A DNA stretch of 13,072 nt from an uncultured Roseateles sp. (GTDB lineage Bacteria; Pseudomonadota; Gammaproteobacteria; Burkholderiales; Burkholderiaceae), in assembly GCA_946886855.1 (NCBI GenBank), contig CAMPJJ010000131.1, forward strand, positions 1 to 13,072, in the 5' to 3' direction. How positions within the stretch are numbered: position 1 is the first letter of the stretch; every line of letters starts with the position of its first letter. Position numbers and translations under genes: made by a program. Under the pieces are notes generated by a model. That model was given only the letters and a program-made list of their open reading frames with translations, ran no database searches and was not told the DNA's origin. Shown piece after piece: positions 1 through 8,497 of this stretch.

Positions 1-54
1 CCTCCGGCCTCTACGTCCCGAACGTAGCGCTCTACCAGGCTAAGCTACACCCCG
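1..54 (-). tRNA. tRNA-Pro, anticodon CGG (3' part missing at window edge)
   Basis: On the minus strand the 5' acceptor strand CGGGGTG (54-48) is followed by a D-arm with the AGCCTGGTA loop. A perfect five-pair anticodon stem CTACG/CGTAG (27-23 and 15-11) encloses the loop TTCGGGA. Loop positions 34-36 read CGG, which decodes proline codon CCG. The variable loop and the first bases of the T stem (GGAGG) are present. The rest of the T arm and the 3' acceptor strand lie beyond position 1. The gene starts 39 bp after the ispB stop on the same strand, so it may share the ispB transcript. I see no clear promoter of its own in the gap. Confidence 0.93.
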
Positions 55-93
55 TTTTGGTCACTCGATCAAGAGTCTTTCAAGAACGTCTGT

Positions 94-1080
94 TCAAGAA
101 CTTCTCTCCACCGACTGAGCCGCAAATTCTAGCAGGCTTTCTTTCCACTTGGAAAGAGGGAGCGCCGACAAATGTTGCCTGGCCTGTGCGACCTCCGCGC
201 GAGCCGCTTCACGTGTCGCCTCGAGCGCGCCCGTGCGGCGAACGATCGCGACGATGTCCTGCAGGCGCTCCACCTCGCCATGCTCGATGGCGTGTCGGAT
301 GAGAGCCCGGTCGTCTTCGGTGCCACGTTCCATCGCGATCAGCAGCGGGAGCGTGGGCTTGCCCTCGCGCAGGTCGTCACCCACGTTCTTGCCCAGCGAT
401 TCGCTGGTGCCCTCGTAGTCCAAGGTGTCGTCGATCAACTGGAAAGCCGTGCCCAACGCGCGGCCGTAACCCGCGCACGCTTCCTCCAGCGCCGGCGGGG
501 CATCGGCCAGCACTGCGCCCAGGCGCGCGCTGGCCTCGAACAGCTTGGCCGTCTTGTAGCGGATGACGCGCAGATAGCTGTCCACCGCGACGTCCGGGTC
601 ATGCATGTTCATCAGCTGCAGGACCTCACCTTCGGCGATCACGTTGGTCGCGTCCGCCAGCACTTCCAGCACGCGCATGCGGTTCACCGACACCATCATC
701 TGGAAGGCCCGCGAGTACAGGAAGTCGCCCACCAGCACGCTCGCGGCGTTGCCGAACAGCGCGTTGGCCGTCTGCTTGCCGCGTCGCAGCGCGGATTCGT
801 CGACGACGTCGTCATGCAGCAGCGTGGCGGTGTGGATGAACTCCACCACCGCCGCGAGTTCCCGGCTGGCGGGGGAGTCGGCACCCAGCGCATTGGCGAA
901 CATCAGCACCAGCTTGGGCCGCATCCGCTTGCCGCCAGCATGGATGATGTACGCGGAGATCTGGTTGATCAGGGCAACGTCAGAACGAAGCCGCTGCGCG
1001 ATCACGGCATCGACTTCATTCATCTGCGCGTTCAGCGCCTCGAGGACCTCGGCAACTGGGGTAGAGGCAATGGGCTGCAC
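94..1080 (-). CDS. ispB: Octaprenyl (polyprenyl) diphosphate synthase, IspB family
   Basis: A trans-polyprenyl diphosphate synthase that elongates farnesyl diphosphate with isopentenyl diphosphate to make the ubiquinone side chain (C40 in most relatives). With the GTG start at 1080 the protein is 328 residues, normal for the family. It has GGKRMRP at residues 49-55, the first aspartate-rich motif DDVVD at 90-94, RRGKQTAN at 99-106 and the second DDTLD at 217-221, followed by GKNVGDDLREGKPTLP. The reading frame is open far upstream, to 1350. I chose GTG 1080 because the residues before it are not family-like and a TATAAT box lies 28 bp upstream. Residue M20 is a less likely start. Chain length cannot be read from these motifs, so octaprenyl is inferred from lineage. 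Confidence 0.93.
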   Translation of the reverse strand: MQPIASTPVAEVLEALNAQMNEVDAVIAQRLRSDVALINQISAYIIHAGGKRMRPKLVLMFANALGADSPASRELAAVVEFIHTATLLHDDVVDESALRRGKQTANALFGNAASVLVGDFLYSRAFQMMVSVNRMRVLEVLADATNVIAEGEVLQLMNMHDPDVAVDSYLRVIRYKTAKLFEASARLGAVLADAPPALEEACAGYGRALGTAFQLIDDTLDYEGTSESLGKNVGDDLREGKPTLPLLIAMERGTEDDRALIRHAIEHGEVERLQDIVAIVRRTGALEATREAARAEVAQARQHLSALPLSKWKESLLEFAAQSVERSS

Positions 1081-1108
1081 TCTGGACTCACTGTGAGGGG
1101 AAGCGCGG

Positions 1109-1114
1109 ATTATA
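1109..1114 (-). promoter_or_regulatory. Candidate -10 box for ispB
   Basis: The minus strand reads TATAAT, a perfect consensus -10 hexamer, about 28 bp before the GTG start of ispB. Transcription would begin near 1102 and leave a leader of about 22 nt. No good -35 hexamer is present at 16-18 bp, so strength is uncertain. The position supports the downstream GTG start rather than the long upstream extension. Confidence 0.45.
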
Positions 1115-1230
1115 GGAAGGCGCGGGGCCAGGTCTGTCCGTGACGTCCACGGCATCGCACGCCTGCGTCGCCGATGCACCTCCATCGCCTCGCAAGGCCG
1201 GTGGTTGCGGGCTTTGCGGCGCATCAGGGT

Positions 1231-1260
1231 TTGCATCAATGCGGCCGACTGTGCTACATT
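1231..1260 (+). promoter_or_regulatory. Candidate sigma70 promoter of rplU-rpmA
   Basis: TTGCAT (1231-1236) and TACATT (1255-1260) are separated by 18 bp. The -10 box is preceded by TGC, forming an extended -10. Transcription would start near 1267 and give a leader of about 98 nt before the rplU ATG. No other promoter-like sequence in the 284-bp divergent spacer fits as well on this strand. Confidence 0.6.
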
Positions 1261-1268
1261 CTCGGGCT

Positions 1269-1332
1269 CCGCATATTTGTGCGGTGTTTTTTCTTGGGCG
1301 GTCGACGGGTGCTTCCGGTTGTTTCCGGATGC
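1269..1332 (+). promoter_or_regulatory. Structured rplU leader with two stem-loops
   Basis: Stem-loop 1 pairs CCGCA (1269-1273) with TGCGG (1280-1284) around a 6-nt loop. It is followed by TG and a run of six T (1287-1292), so it looks like a short intrinsic terminator at the very 5' end of the transcript. Stem-loop 2 pairs GCTTCCGG (1311-1318) with CCGGATGC (1325-1332) around TTGTTT, with one T-T mismatch. The pairings are visible in the sequence; a role in regulation, such as L21 feedback or attenuation, is only inferred. Confidence 0.4.
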
Positions 1333-1364
1333 CTGACGGCCCGCTCTCATGTGAAAGGGCTGAT

Positions 1365-1676
1365 ATGTACGCGGTCATAAAAACCGGCGGCAAGCAATAC
1401 AAAGTTGCTGCTGGCGAAAAGATCAAGGTAGAACAGATTGCTGCGGACGTTGGCCAAGAGATCGTGATTGACCAGGTGCTGGCCGTCGGAAACGGCGCGG
1501 ACCTGAAGATCGGGACTCCCTTGGTTGCGGGTGCAAGCGTCAAGGCCACCGTGGTGGCGCATGGCAAGCACGACAAGGTGCGCATCTTCAAGCTGCGTCG
1601 TCGCAAGCACTACAAGAAGAGCCAAGGCCATCGCCAGACGTTCACCGAGCTGGAAATCAGCGCGGTCAACGGCTGA
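1365..1676 (+). CDS. rplU: 50S ribosomal protein L21
   Basis: L21 is a 23S rRNA-binding protein of the large subunit. The 103-residue product is full length and opens with [14 protein letters not shown], the conserved L21 start. The C-terminal part contains [17 protein letters not shown], the basic rRNA-binding stretch that defines the family. The frame stays open upstream to 1140, but those residues are not L21. ATG 1365 is preceded by GAAAGGG, an acceptable ribosome binding site. rpmA follows after 37 bp, as in most bacteria, and the two are presumably co-transcribed from the extended -10 promoter near 1231-1260. The leader contains two stem-loops. Confidence 0.98.
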   Translation: MYAVIKTGGKQYKVAAGEKIKVEQIAADVGQEIVIDQVLAVGNGADLKIGTPLVAGASVKATVVAHGKHDKVRIFKLRRRKHYKKSQGHRQTFTELEISAVNG

Positions 1677-1713
1677 TTCCTGACTCTCTCGTAATCTGAT
1701 CAAGGAGTAATCC

Positions 1714-1971
1714 ATGGCACAGAAAAAGGGCGGCGGCTCAACACGAAATGGCCGCGACTCGAAGCCGAAGATGCTTGGCGTCAAGGTGTACGGCGGCCAG
1801 ACCATCTCGGCTGGCTCCATCATCGTCCGCCAACGCGGCACGAAGTTCCACGCGGGTACCAACGTGGGCATGGGCAAGGACCACACGCTGTTCGCGCTGA
1901 TCGACGGCACGGTGTCCTTCACCGTCAAGGGCGAAAACAGCCGCTCCACGGTCGTCGTCACGGCGATCTGA
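1714..1971 (+). CDS. rpmA: 50S ribosomal protein L27
   Basis: L27 is a large-subunit protein whose N-terminal tail reaches the peptidyl transferase centre. The product is 85 residues, the usual size. It begins [16 protein letters not shown], with the conserved glycine-rich and basic tail directly after the initiator Met, so no N-terminal propeptide of the Firmicutes type is present. The core motifs [24 protein letters not shown] and [10 protein letters not shown] are intact. An AAGGAG ribosome binding site sits 7 bp before the ATG. The gene is the last of the rplU-rpmA pair and is followed by a palindrome (1999-2017) and a strong terminator (2034-2064), which separates it from obgE. Confidence 0.98.
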   Translation: MAQKKGGGSTRNGRDSKPKMLGVKVYGGQTISAGSIIVRQRGTKFHAGTNVGMGKDHTLFALIDGTVSFTVKGENSRSTVVVTAI

Positions 1972-1998
1972 GCGACTTGATGTCCTGACGCCGCGACG

Positions 1999-2017
1999 CG
2001 GGAGACCTGGTCTCCCG
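1999..2017. repeat. 19-bp palindrome between rpmA and its terminator
   Basis: CGGGAGACC and GGTCTCCCG are exact inverted repeats around a single central T. As RNA this folds into a stem of at least 7 bp with a small loop, 28 nt after the rpmA stop. No U-tract follows, so it is not the terminator itself. It could be an RNA-stability hairpin or a protein site; nothing in the sequence decides between these. Confidence 0.7.
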
Positions 2018-2033
2018 TGTTCGGCGGACCCAG

Positions 2034-2064
2034 AGCCCCGGCTTCGTCCGGGGCTTTGTTTTTT
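2034..2064 (+). terminator. Intrinsic terminator of rplU-rpmA
   Basis: AGCCCCGG (2034-2041) pairs perfectly with CCGGGGCT (2048-2055) around the loop CTTCGT. The stem is followed by TTGTTTTTT. This is a textbook rho-independent terminator 62 bp after the rpmA stop. It implies that obgE, 136 bp further on, has its own promoter or relies on read-through. Confidence 0.92.
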
Positions 2065-2166
2065 CGGCGCCGATACCAGCGGGTGCCGCGCCGACCGCGA
2101 GTCCGGCGAAACCTGACTCGCTCCGATTCAAAGCATGGCCTCGCGCGGGAGCGCGGGGCCGTGAAT

Positions 2167-2172
2167 TACGAT
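2167..2172 (+). promoter_or_regulatory. Weak candidate -10 box for obgE
   Basis: TACGAT lies 28 bp before the obgE ATG in the only AT-richer patch after the rpmA terminator. It matches four of six consensus -10 positions. No recognisable -35 hexamer stands 16-18 bp upstream. It is listed because the terminator at 2034-2064 makes some promoter here likely. Confidence 0.25.
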
Positions 2173-2191
2173 AGCCCCGCTCCGGGACTGA

Positions 2192-3397
<1,206 letters not shown>

Positions 3398-3436
3398 CTT
3401 CCGGCTCCGGCCCCACCGTTCCCTGATCCTCCGCGC

Positions 3437-4606
3437 ATGAGCAACGGCAATCCCACTGGCCCCCTGATTGGCAACCCAAGCGGCGAACTGAATGGCGTCC
3501 TCAAGGACGCGCGACGCATCGTCGTGAAAGTCGGCTCCAGCCTGGTGACCAACGAGGGCCGTGGCGTCGATGCGGAGGCGATCGGCAACTGGTGCCGCCA
3601 ACTGGCGGAGCTGGCGCGCGAAGGGCGGGAGGTCGTGATGGTGTCCAGCGGCGCGATCGCCGAGGGCATGAAGCGCCTGGGTTGGGCGAGCCGTCCAAAG
3701 GAGCTGCACGAACTGCAGGCCGCGGCGGCCGTCGGCCAGATGGGTCTGGCGCAGATGTACGAGACCAAGCTGCGCGAGCAGGGGCTGACGAGCGCACAGG
3801 TGCTGCTGACGCATGCCGACCTGGCCGACCGCGAGCGCTACCTCAATGCGCGCTCGACGCTGCTGGCGCTGCTGCAGCACCGCGTCGTTCCCGTGATCAA
3901 CGAGAACGACACCGTCGTCAACGACGAGATCAAATTCGGCGACAACGATACGCTCGGCGCCCTGGTCGCCAACCTGGTCGAGGCCGATGCGCTGGTGATC
4001 CTCACCGACCAGAAGGGCCTGTACTCGGCCGATCCGCGCAAGGATCCGAACGCCCGCTTCATCGACCGCGCGACGGCCGGCAAGCCTGAACTCGAGGAGA
4101 TGGCCGGCGGCGCCGGCTCCAGCATCGGGCGCGGCGGAATGATCACCAAGATCCTGGCCGCCAAGCGCGCGGCCAGCAGCGGTGCCAATACCGTGATCGC
4201 CTGGGGTCGCGAGCCCGACGTGCTGCTGCGCCTGGCCGCCGGCGAGGCGATCGGCACGGCACTGATGGCGTCGACCGCCAAGCTCGCGGCGCGCAAGCAG
4301 TGGATGGTCGATCACCTGCAGCTGCGCGGCAAGGTCATCGTCGACGCGGGCGCGGCGATCAAGCTGCGGGAGGAGGGCAAAAGCCTCCTGCCGATCGGCG
4401 TGCAGGAGGTGTCAGGCGAGTTCCATCGCGGCGATGTCATCGCCGTCGTCGACCTGGGCGGCAAGGAACTCGCGCGCGGGCTGACCAATTACGGCAGCGC
4501 CGAGGCCCGGCTGATCGCGCGCAAGCCGTCGTTCGACATCGAACGCGTGCTGGGTTACGCGGCCGAGCCGGAACTGATCCACCGCGACAACCTCGTATTG
4601 CGCTGA
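3437..4606 (+). CDS. proB: Glutamate 5-kinase
   Basis: ProB phosphorylates glutamate to glutamyl-5-phosphate, the first and feedback-controlled step of proline synthesis. The amino-acid kinase domain contains VVKVGSS (29-35), [11 protein letters not shown] (68-78), PVINENDTV (152-160), FGDND (167-171), LTDQKGLY (189-196) and GRGGMITK (231-238). A C-terminal PUA domain spans roughly 295-370, giving the two-domain form also found in E. coli. At 389 residues it is slightly long because of a Gly/Asn/Pro-rich N-terminal segment (1-20) that is not part of the fold. I see no ATG, GTG or TTG between it and the kinase core, so ATG 3437 is kept despite a poor Shine-Dalgarno sequence. proA is not in the window. 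Confidence 0.97.
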   Translation: MSNGNPTGPLIGNPSGELNGVLKDARRIVVKVGSSLVTNEGRGVDAEAIGNWCRQLAELAREGREVVMVSSGAIAEGMKRLGWASRPKELHELQAAAAVGQMGLAQMYETKLREQGLTSAQVLLTHADLADRERYLNARSTLLALLQHRVVPVINENDTVVNDEIKFGDNDTLGALVANLVEADALVILTDQKGLYSADPRKDPNARFIDRATAGKPELEEMAGGAGSSIGRGGMITKILAAKRAASSGANTVIAWGREPDVLLRLAAGEAIGTALMASTAKLAARKQWMVDHLQLRGKVIVDAGAAIKLREEGKSLLPIGVQEVSGEFHRGDVIAVVDLGGKELARGLTNYGSAEARLIARKPSFDIERVLGYAAEPELIHRDNLVLR

Positions 4607-4644
4607 CCGCCGGCGGGGAGGCGACGCTGGAACGCGTTGCAAGC

Positions 4645-4670
4645 ACAAAGGCGCCCAAGGGCGCCTTTGT
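4645..4670. terminator. Bidirectional terminator between proB and rppH
   Basis: ACAAAGGCGCC (4645-4655) pairs exactly with GGCGCCTTTGT (4660-4670) around CAAG, an 11-bp stem. Read from either strand, the GC-rich part is followed by TTTGT, so the hairpin can end transcripts arriving from both convergent genes. The U-tract is short. Confidence 0.8.
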
Positions 4671-4697
4671 CATGTCCACCGCGACAGCAGCGGTCGC

Positions 4698-5411
4698 TCA
4701 GTCCTTCGTGGGTTCCGCCGGACCGCCGTGGGTGCCGTTCGGCGGAGCGACCTCGCGACCGTCGTGCGCGTCCTGATGCGTGACCTCCGCATGGGCCGGA
4801 GCATCATGGGCGTGAGGACGCTGCTCGAAGCGCTCATGCCGGTGCTGGTCCTGCTCGCCATGGTCGCCGTGTCCCCCATGACGGTCGCCCCGCGGCGGCG
4901 GTCGCATGCCGGCGCGCAGGTAGCGGTTGTGATGATTCAAACGCGGCAGGAAACGGGCGAGCTCCGTCAGCGCCATCTGATACACGCCGCGCTTGAATTC
5001 GATCACGGCCTCCAGCGGCACCCAGTACTCGTTCCAACGCCAGGCGTCGAACTCGGGGTGGTCGGTGGCGCGCAGGTTCATGTCGCTGTCGCGACCCATC
5101 ATCTGCAGCAGGAACCAGATCTGCTTCTGTCCGCGGTAGTGCCCGCGCGCGTCGCGCCGGATGAAATGGTCCGGCACTTCATAACGGAGCCAGTCCCGCG
5201 TGCGCGCGATGATGCGCACGTGGTCCGCAGTGAGGCCAACTTCCTCATGCAGCTCCCTGAACATCGCCTGCTCGGGCGTCTCTCCATGCTTGATGCCCCC
5301 TTGGGGGAACTGCCAAGAATGGGTGCGTATGCGCTTGCCCCAGAACACCTCGTTCTTGTGGTTGAGCAGGATGATGCCGACGTTGGGCCGGAAGCCTTCA
5401 CGGTCGAGCAT
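4698..5411 (-). CDS. rppH: RNA pyrophosphohydrolase (Nudix) with His-rich C-terminal tail
   Basis: RppH removes pyrophosphate from the 5' triphosphate of mRNAs and so opens them to 5'-end-dependent decay. The 237-residue protein starts [12 protein letters not shown]. The full Nudix box is at 38-60 (G38, E44, R52-E53-L54, E56-E57, G59), and the family-specific KQIWFLL (96-102) and W-R-W (124-126) follow. The catalytic part ends near residue 165. Residues 170-237 form a low-complexity tail with 11 histidines and many Asp, Glu and Pro. ATG 5411 is chosen over an in-frame TTG two codons upstream because GAAGG lies 6 bp before it. The gene converges on proB and diverges from proS. Confidence 0.95.
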   Translation of the reverse strand: MLDREGFRPNVGIILLNHKNEVFWGKRIRTHSWQFPQGGIKHGETPEQAMFRELHEEVGLTADHVRIIARTRDWLRYEVPDHFIRRDARGHYRGQKQIWFLLQMMGRDSDMNLRATDHPEFDAWRWNEYWVPLEAVIEFKRGVYQMALTELARFLPRLNHHNRYLRAGMRPPPRGDRHGGHGDHGEQDQHRHERFEQRPHAHDAPAHAEVTHQDAHDGREVAPPNGTHGGPAEPTKD

Positions 5412-5440
5412 AATCAACCTTCAAATCATTCGTTGGATTG

Positions 5441-5449
5441 ATTATTGCA
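5441..5449 (-). promoter_or_regulatory. Candidate extended -10 promoter of rppH
   Basis: The minus strand reads TGC followed by AATAAT, an extended -10 pattern, about 30 bp before the rppH ATG. A -35 box is not evident, which extended -10 promoters tolerate. It is the only AT-rich patch in this divergent spacer on the rppH side. Confidence 0.4.
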
Positions 5450-5503
5450 CCGGGGCTGCGGCCCGGCGCGATCATCGCTAACCCTCGGTGATGCACGGTT
5501 TTT

Positions 5504-5539
5504 TCCGCGGCGGCCCGGCTGACCGCGGACTTTTATTTT
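5504..5539 (+). promoter_or_regulatory. Terminator-like hairpin directly before proS (possible attenuator)
   Basis: TCCGCGG (5504-5510) pairs with CCGCGGA (5523-5529) across a 12-nt loop. One base later comes TTTTATTTT (5531-5539). The hairpin ends 18 bp before the chosen proS ATG. No plus-strand gene upstream needs terminating, because the neighbour rppH points the other way. It therefore fits a leader attenuator. The alternative is that the AT-rich run is a -10 region and the inverted repeat is incidental. Confidence 0.4.
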
Positions 5540-5547
5540 CTGCGCCC

Positions 5548-7290
5548 ATGAAAGCCTCCCAGTTCTTCATCTCCACGCTCAAGGAAGCGCCCGCCGATGC
5601 GGAAATCGTCAGCCACAAACTGATGATGCGGGCCGGCATGATCAAGCGCCTGGGTGCGGGCATCTACAACTACATGCCGATGGGCCTGCGCGTGATCCGC
5701 AAGGTCGAAAACATCATCCGCGGCGAGATGAACCGCGCCGGCGCGGTGGAGCTGCTGATGCCGGTGGTGCAGCCGGCCGAGCTGTGGCAGGAGACGGGCC
5801 GTTTCGACAAGATGGGGCCGGAACTGCTGCGCGTGAAGGACCGCCACGGGCGCGACTTCATCATCCAGCCGACGTCGGAAGAGGTCATCACCGACATCGC
5901 GCGCCAGGAGCTGCGCAGCTACAAGCAGCTGCCGAAGAATTTCTATCACATCCAGACGAAGTTCCGCGACGAGCGCCGGCCCCGCTTCGGGATCATGCGC
6001 GGCCGCGAGTTCACGATGAAGGATGCGTACTCGTTCGATCGCGACAAGGAAGCGGCCGGCCGCAGCTACGACGCCATGTACACGGCCTACGGCCGGATCT
6101 TCGATCGACTGGGTCTGCAGTACCGCGCAGTGGCGGCGGACACCGGCGCGATCGGCGGCGACCGGTCGCATGAGTTCCAGGTCATCGCCGAGACCGGTGA
6201 AGACGCGATCATCTACTGCCCGACCAGCGACTACGCGGCCAACATCGAGCTGGCCGAGGCGCTGTCGCTGATCGACACGCGCGGCGCGGCGACGCAGGCG
6301 CTCGCGAAGACGCCGACGCCCGGCAAGGCCACCTGCGCCGACGTCGCCGACCTGCTGAAGCTGCCGCTGTCGCAGACGGTGAAGTCGCTGGTGCTGGCGA
6401 CCGACGAGCTCGACGACGAGGGCAACATCGTCAAGTCGCAGGTCTGGCTGCTGCTGGTCCGCGGCGACCACGACCTGAACGAAGTGAAGGCCGGCAAGCT
6501 CGAGGGTTTGAAGGGCGGCTTCCGTTTCGCGACGGCCGCGGAGATCGACGCGCACTTCGGCTGCAAGCCCGGCTACCTGGGCCCGATCGGCCTGAAGCAG
6601 CCGCTGAAGGTGATCGCCGACCGGACCGTGGCCCACATGTCCGATTTCGTCTGCGGCGCCAACGAAGCCGACTTCCACTTCACCGGCGCGAACTGGGGCC
6701 GCGACCTGCCCGAGCCCGATCTGGTCGCCGACATCCGCAACGTCGTCGAAGGCGATCCCTCGCCGGACGGCAAGGGCGTGCTGGCGATCCAGCGCGGCAT
6801 CGAGGTCGGCCACGTCTTCTACCTCGGCACGAAGTACTCGGCCGCGATGAACGCGTCCTACCTCGACGAGAACGGCAAGCCCCAGCTGATGGAGATGGGC
6901 TGCTACGGCATCGGCGTGACCCGCATCCTGGGCGCGGCGATCGAGCAGAACCATGACGAGCGCGGCATCATCTGGCCGGACGCGATCGCGCCCTTCACCG
7001 TCGTGGTCTGCCCGATCGGCATGGACCGCAACGAGGACGTGAAGGCCGCCGCGACGAAGCTCCACGAGGAGCTGCTCGATCTCGGCATCGACGTGCTCCT
7101 GGACGATCGCGGTGAGCGCCCCGGCGCCATGTTCGCGGACTGGGAACTGGTCGGCGTGCCGCATCGCGTGGTGATCTCCGACCGCGGCCTCAAGGAAGGC
7201 CAGGTCGAATACCAGGGCCGCCGCGATGCTGCCGCCACCAAGCTGGCGCTGGCCGACGTCGTCGCACACCTGAAGCAACGACTCGCGTGA
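5548..7290 (+). CDS. proS: Prolyl-tRNA synthetase, bacterial type with editing domain
   Basis: ProRS attaches proline to tRNA-Pro; its inserted domain hydrolyses mischarged Ala-tRNA-Pro. The 580-residue product begins [15 protein letters not shown], the usual start. Class II motif 1 includes [10 protein letters not shown] (71-80), motif 2 runs from [10 protein letters not shown] (139-148) to FTMKDAYSF (155-163), and motif 3 is GIGVTR (454-459). The editing insertion (about 225-405) keeps the catalytic lysine at 279 in TVKSLVLA. The anticodon-binding domain occupies about 480-578. An in-frame extension back to GTG 5488 or ATG 5491 exists but is not family-like and overlaps the hairpin at 5504-5529. 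No clear ribosome binding site precedes ATG 5548. The next gene overlaps the stop by 4 bp. Confidence 0.96.
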   Translation: MKASQFFISTLKEAPADAEIVSHKLMMRAGMIKRLGAGIYNYMPMGLRVIRKVENIIRGEMNRAGAVELLMPVVQPAELWQETGRFDKMGPELLRVKDRHGRDFIIQPTSEEVITDIARQELRSYKQLPKNFYHIQTKFRDERRPRFGIMRGREFTMKDAYSFDRDKEAAGRSYDAMYTAYGRIFDRLGLQYRAVAADTGAIGGDRSHEFQVIAETGEDAIIYCPTSDYAANIELAEALSLIDTRGAATQALAKTPTPGKATCADVADLLKLPLSQTVKSLVLATDELDDEGNIVKSQVWLLLVRGDHDLNEVKAGKLEGLKGGFRFATAAEIDAHFGCKPGYLGPIGLKQPLKVIADRTVAHMSDFVCGANEADFHFTGANWGRDLPEPDLVADIRNVVEGDPSPDGKGVLAIQRGIEVGHVFYLGTKYSAAMNASYLDENGKPQLMEMGCYGIGVTRILGAAIEQNHDERGIIWPDAIAPFTVVVCPIGMDRNEDVKAAATKLHEELLDLGIDVLLDDRGERPGAMFADWELVGVPHRVVISDRGLKEGQVEYQGRRDAAATKLALADVVAHLKQRLA

Positions 7291-8387
7291 GTCCGGCCCG
7301 TCCGCCGCAGCGTGTCGCGGCGGTGGACGCGCTGCGTGCGCTGGCCCTGTTCCCGGTGATCGCCGTCAACTGGGTCGGCTACCCAGCCTTGCCGGATGCC
7401 GGGCCGCTGAGCCCGCCGTCCCCCGCCGACAGTCTGGCCGCCCAGCTCCTGTCGTGGTTCCTGCACGCGCTCATCGCGGGCAAGGGCATCTCGCTGCTCG
7501 CCTTCCTGTTCGGCTACAGCCAGGGCCTGTCCCAGTCGCGTGGCGATGAGGCCTTGGGCAAGCGCCGACGTCGCCTCGCCAAGCTGCTGACGCTCGGCCT
7601 GCTGCATGGCACGCTGCTCTACATGGGCGACATCCTGACGCTCTATGCCGTCGCCGGTTCCGTGCTCGCGATCTGGGCCGGGCATTCGATGGCGATGCTG
7701 AAAGTCCGGCTGCGGATCCTGATCGGATTGGAACTCGCGGTGATCGCGCTGACTGTCGTGATGGCGAGCATGCCGCTGTCGGGCGAGCCCTCGACGCCGC
7801 TGTCGGCTCCCGCGACGTGGGGGGACTGGACCTTGCGCAATGCGGGTCACTTCGTCGCGTCGACGATCGCCTTCGCCACGCTGGGCCTGCCCACGCCGCT
7901 GCTGCTGATGACGGCCGGCTTGATGGCGGCGCGCCTGCGGCTCCTGTCCCATCCGCGCTGGGAGCCCGCGTTGCGACGCTGGTCCCGTCGTGCGCTGTGG
8001 CCGGCGGTGGCAGCGAACATCGCCTTCGCCTCCCTGCTCTGGCCCGGGCTGCGCGACGGCGATACCTCCGTCACCAGCCGCTATGCGATCTTCTATCTGT
8101 ACCCGACCCTGCTGCTGTTGAGCGCCGTGGTGCCCGCGCTGGTGCTGAGGATGCGCAGTGAACCGCGGTTGCTGAATGTGCTCGCGCCGCTGGGGCGACA
8201 CACGCTCACGCTGTATCTTTCCAGTTCAGTGCTGAGCTTTGCGCTGTTCAGTGGCGCTGGCTTGGCCTGGCAGCCCGGCACGGTGATGGCGGCGGGCCTC
8301 GCGCTCGCGTATTGGGCTGCAGGCCTCGTGCTCGCGCGCGTGCGAGGTCCGAGACCTTTGCCGCTGGAGCGCTGGCTGTCCCGCTGA
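7287..8387 (+). CDS. DUF418 / YeiB-family multi-pass membrane protein
   Basis: An integral inner-membrane protein of 366 residues with about eight to ten hydrophobic segments. The family is recognised from an N-terminal [15 protein letters not shown] (14-28), [11 protein letters not shown] (70-80), a basic RRRRLAKLL turn, then [19 protein letters not shown] (103-121). The C-terminal part has [10 protein letters not shown] (302-311) and ends [13 protein letters not shown], matching the closing pattern of DUF418 proteins. The molecular function of this family is not established, so none is given. The GTG start lies inside the proS stop codon (GTGA), which suggests translational coupling to proS. 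A different start further in would cut into the first conserved segment. The stop overlaps a candidate promoter for the next gene. Confidence 0.85.
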   Translation: MSPARPPQRVAAVDALRALALFPVIAVNWVGYPALPDAGPLSPPSPADSLAAQLLSWFLHALIAGKGISLLAFLFGYSQGLSQSRGDEALGKRRRRLAKLLTLGLLHGTLLYMGDILTLYAVAGSVLAIWAGHSMAMLKVRLRILIGLELAVIALTVVMASMPLSGEPSTPLSAPATWGDWTLRNAGHFVASTIAFATLGLPTPLLLMTAGLMAARLRLLSHPRWEPALRRWSRRALWPAVAANIAFASLLWPGLRDGDTSVTSRYAIFYLYPTLLLLSAVVPALVLRMRSEPRLLNVLAPLGRHTLTLYLSSSVLSFALFSGAGLAWQPGTVMAAGLALAYWAAGLVLARVRGPRPLPLERWLSR

Positions 8388-8412
8388 CGGAGACCGCGCG
8401 CGCCGTTATGCT
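8384..8412 (+). promoter_or_regulatory. Candidate promoter of the lytic transglycosylase gene
   Basis: CTGACG (8384-8389) and TATGCT (8407-8412) are spaced by exactly 17 bp, each matching four or more consensus positions. The -35 box overlaps the stop codon of the membrane-protein gene. Transcription would begin near 8419. That argues against the upstream in-frame ATG at 8408 and leaves a leader of about 79 nt before ATG 8498. Confidence 0.42.
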
Positions 8413-8497
8413 GCCGCGCCTCGCGCCTGCGCATTTCAACCGACCCCGATTGACTCCGATCCCCGCCGTTCCCGTGACCGATTCCGGCTTCAAGACG

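Noticed and set aside
172..1143. Open frame of 323 codons opposite ispB
   Set aside because: Shadow of ispB; His/Gln/Arg-rich with no domain.
1081..1350. Upstream extension of ispB by 90 codons
   Set aside because: The added residues are Arg/Ala-rich and unlike the family, and a perfect TATAAT box lies inside the stretch.
5533..7278. Antisense open frame of 581 codons opposite proS
   Set aside because: Same codon-position effect: it mirrors proS almost exactly, has no motif and has abnormal Val/Gln/His/Arg composition.
6903..8201. Open frame of 432 codons opposite the end of proS and the DUF418 gene
   Set aside because: Runs across two real genes on the other strand; Gln/Arg-rich low-complexity translation.
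8312..8497. Longer start for the lytic transglycosylase inside the DUF418 gene
   Set aside because: It would put 62 Arg/Pro-rich residues before an obvious signal peptide and overlap the previous gene; the candidate promoter at 8384-8412 also argues against it.
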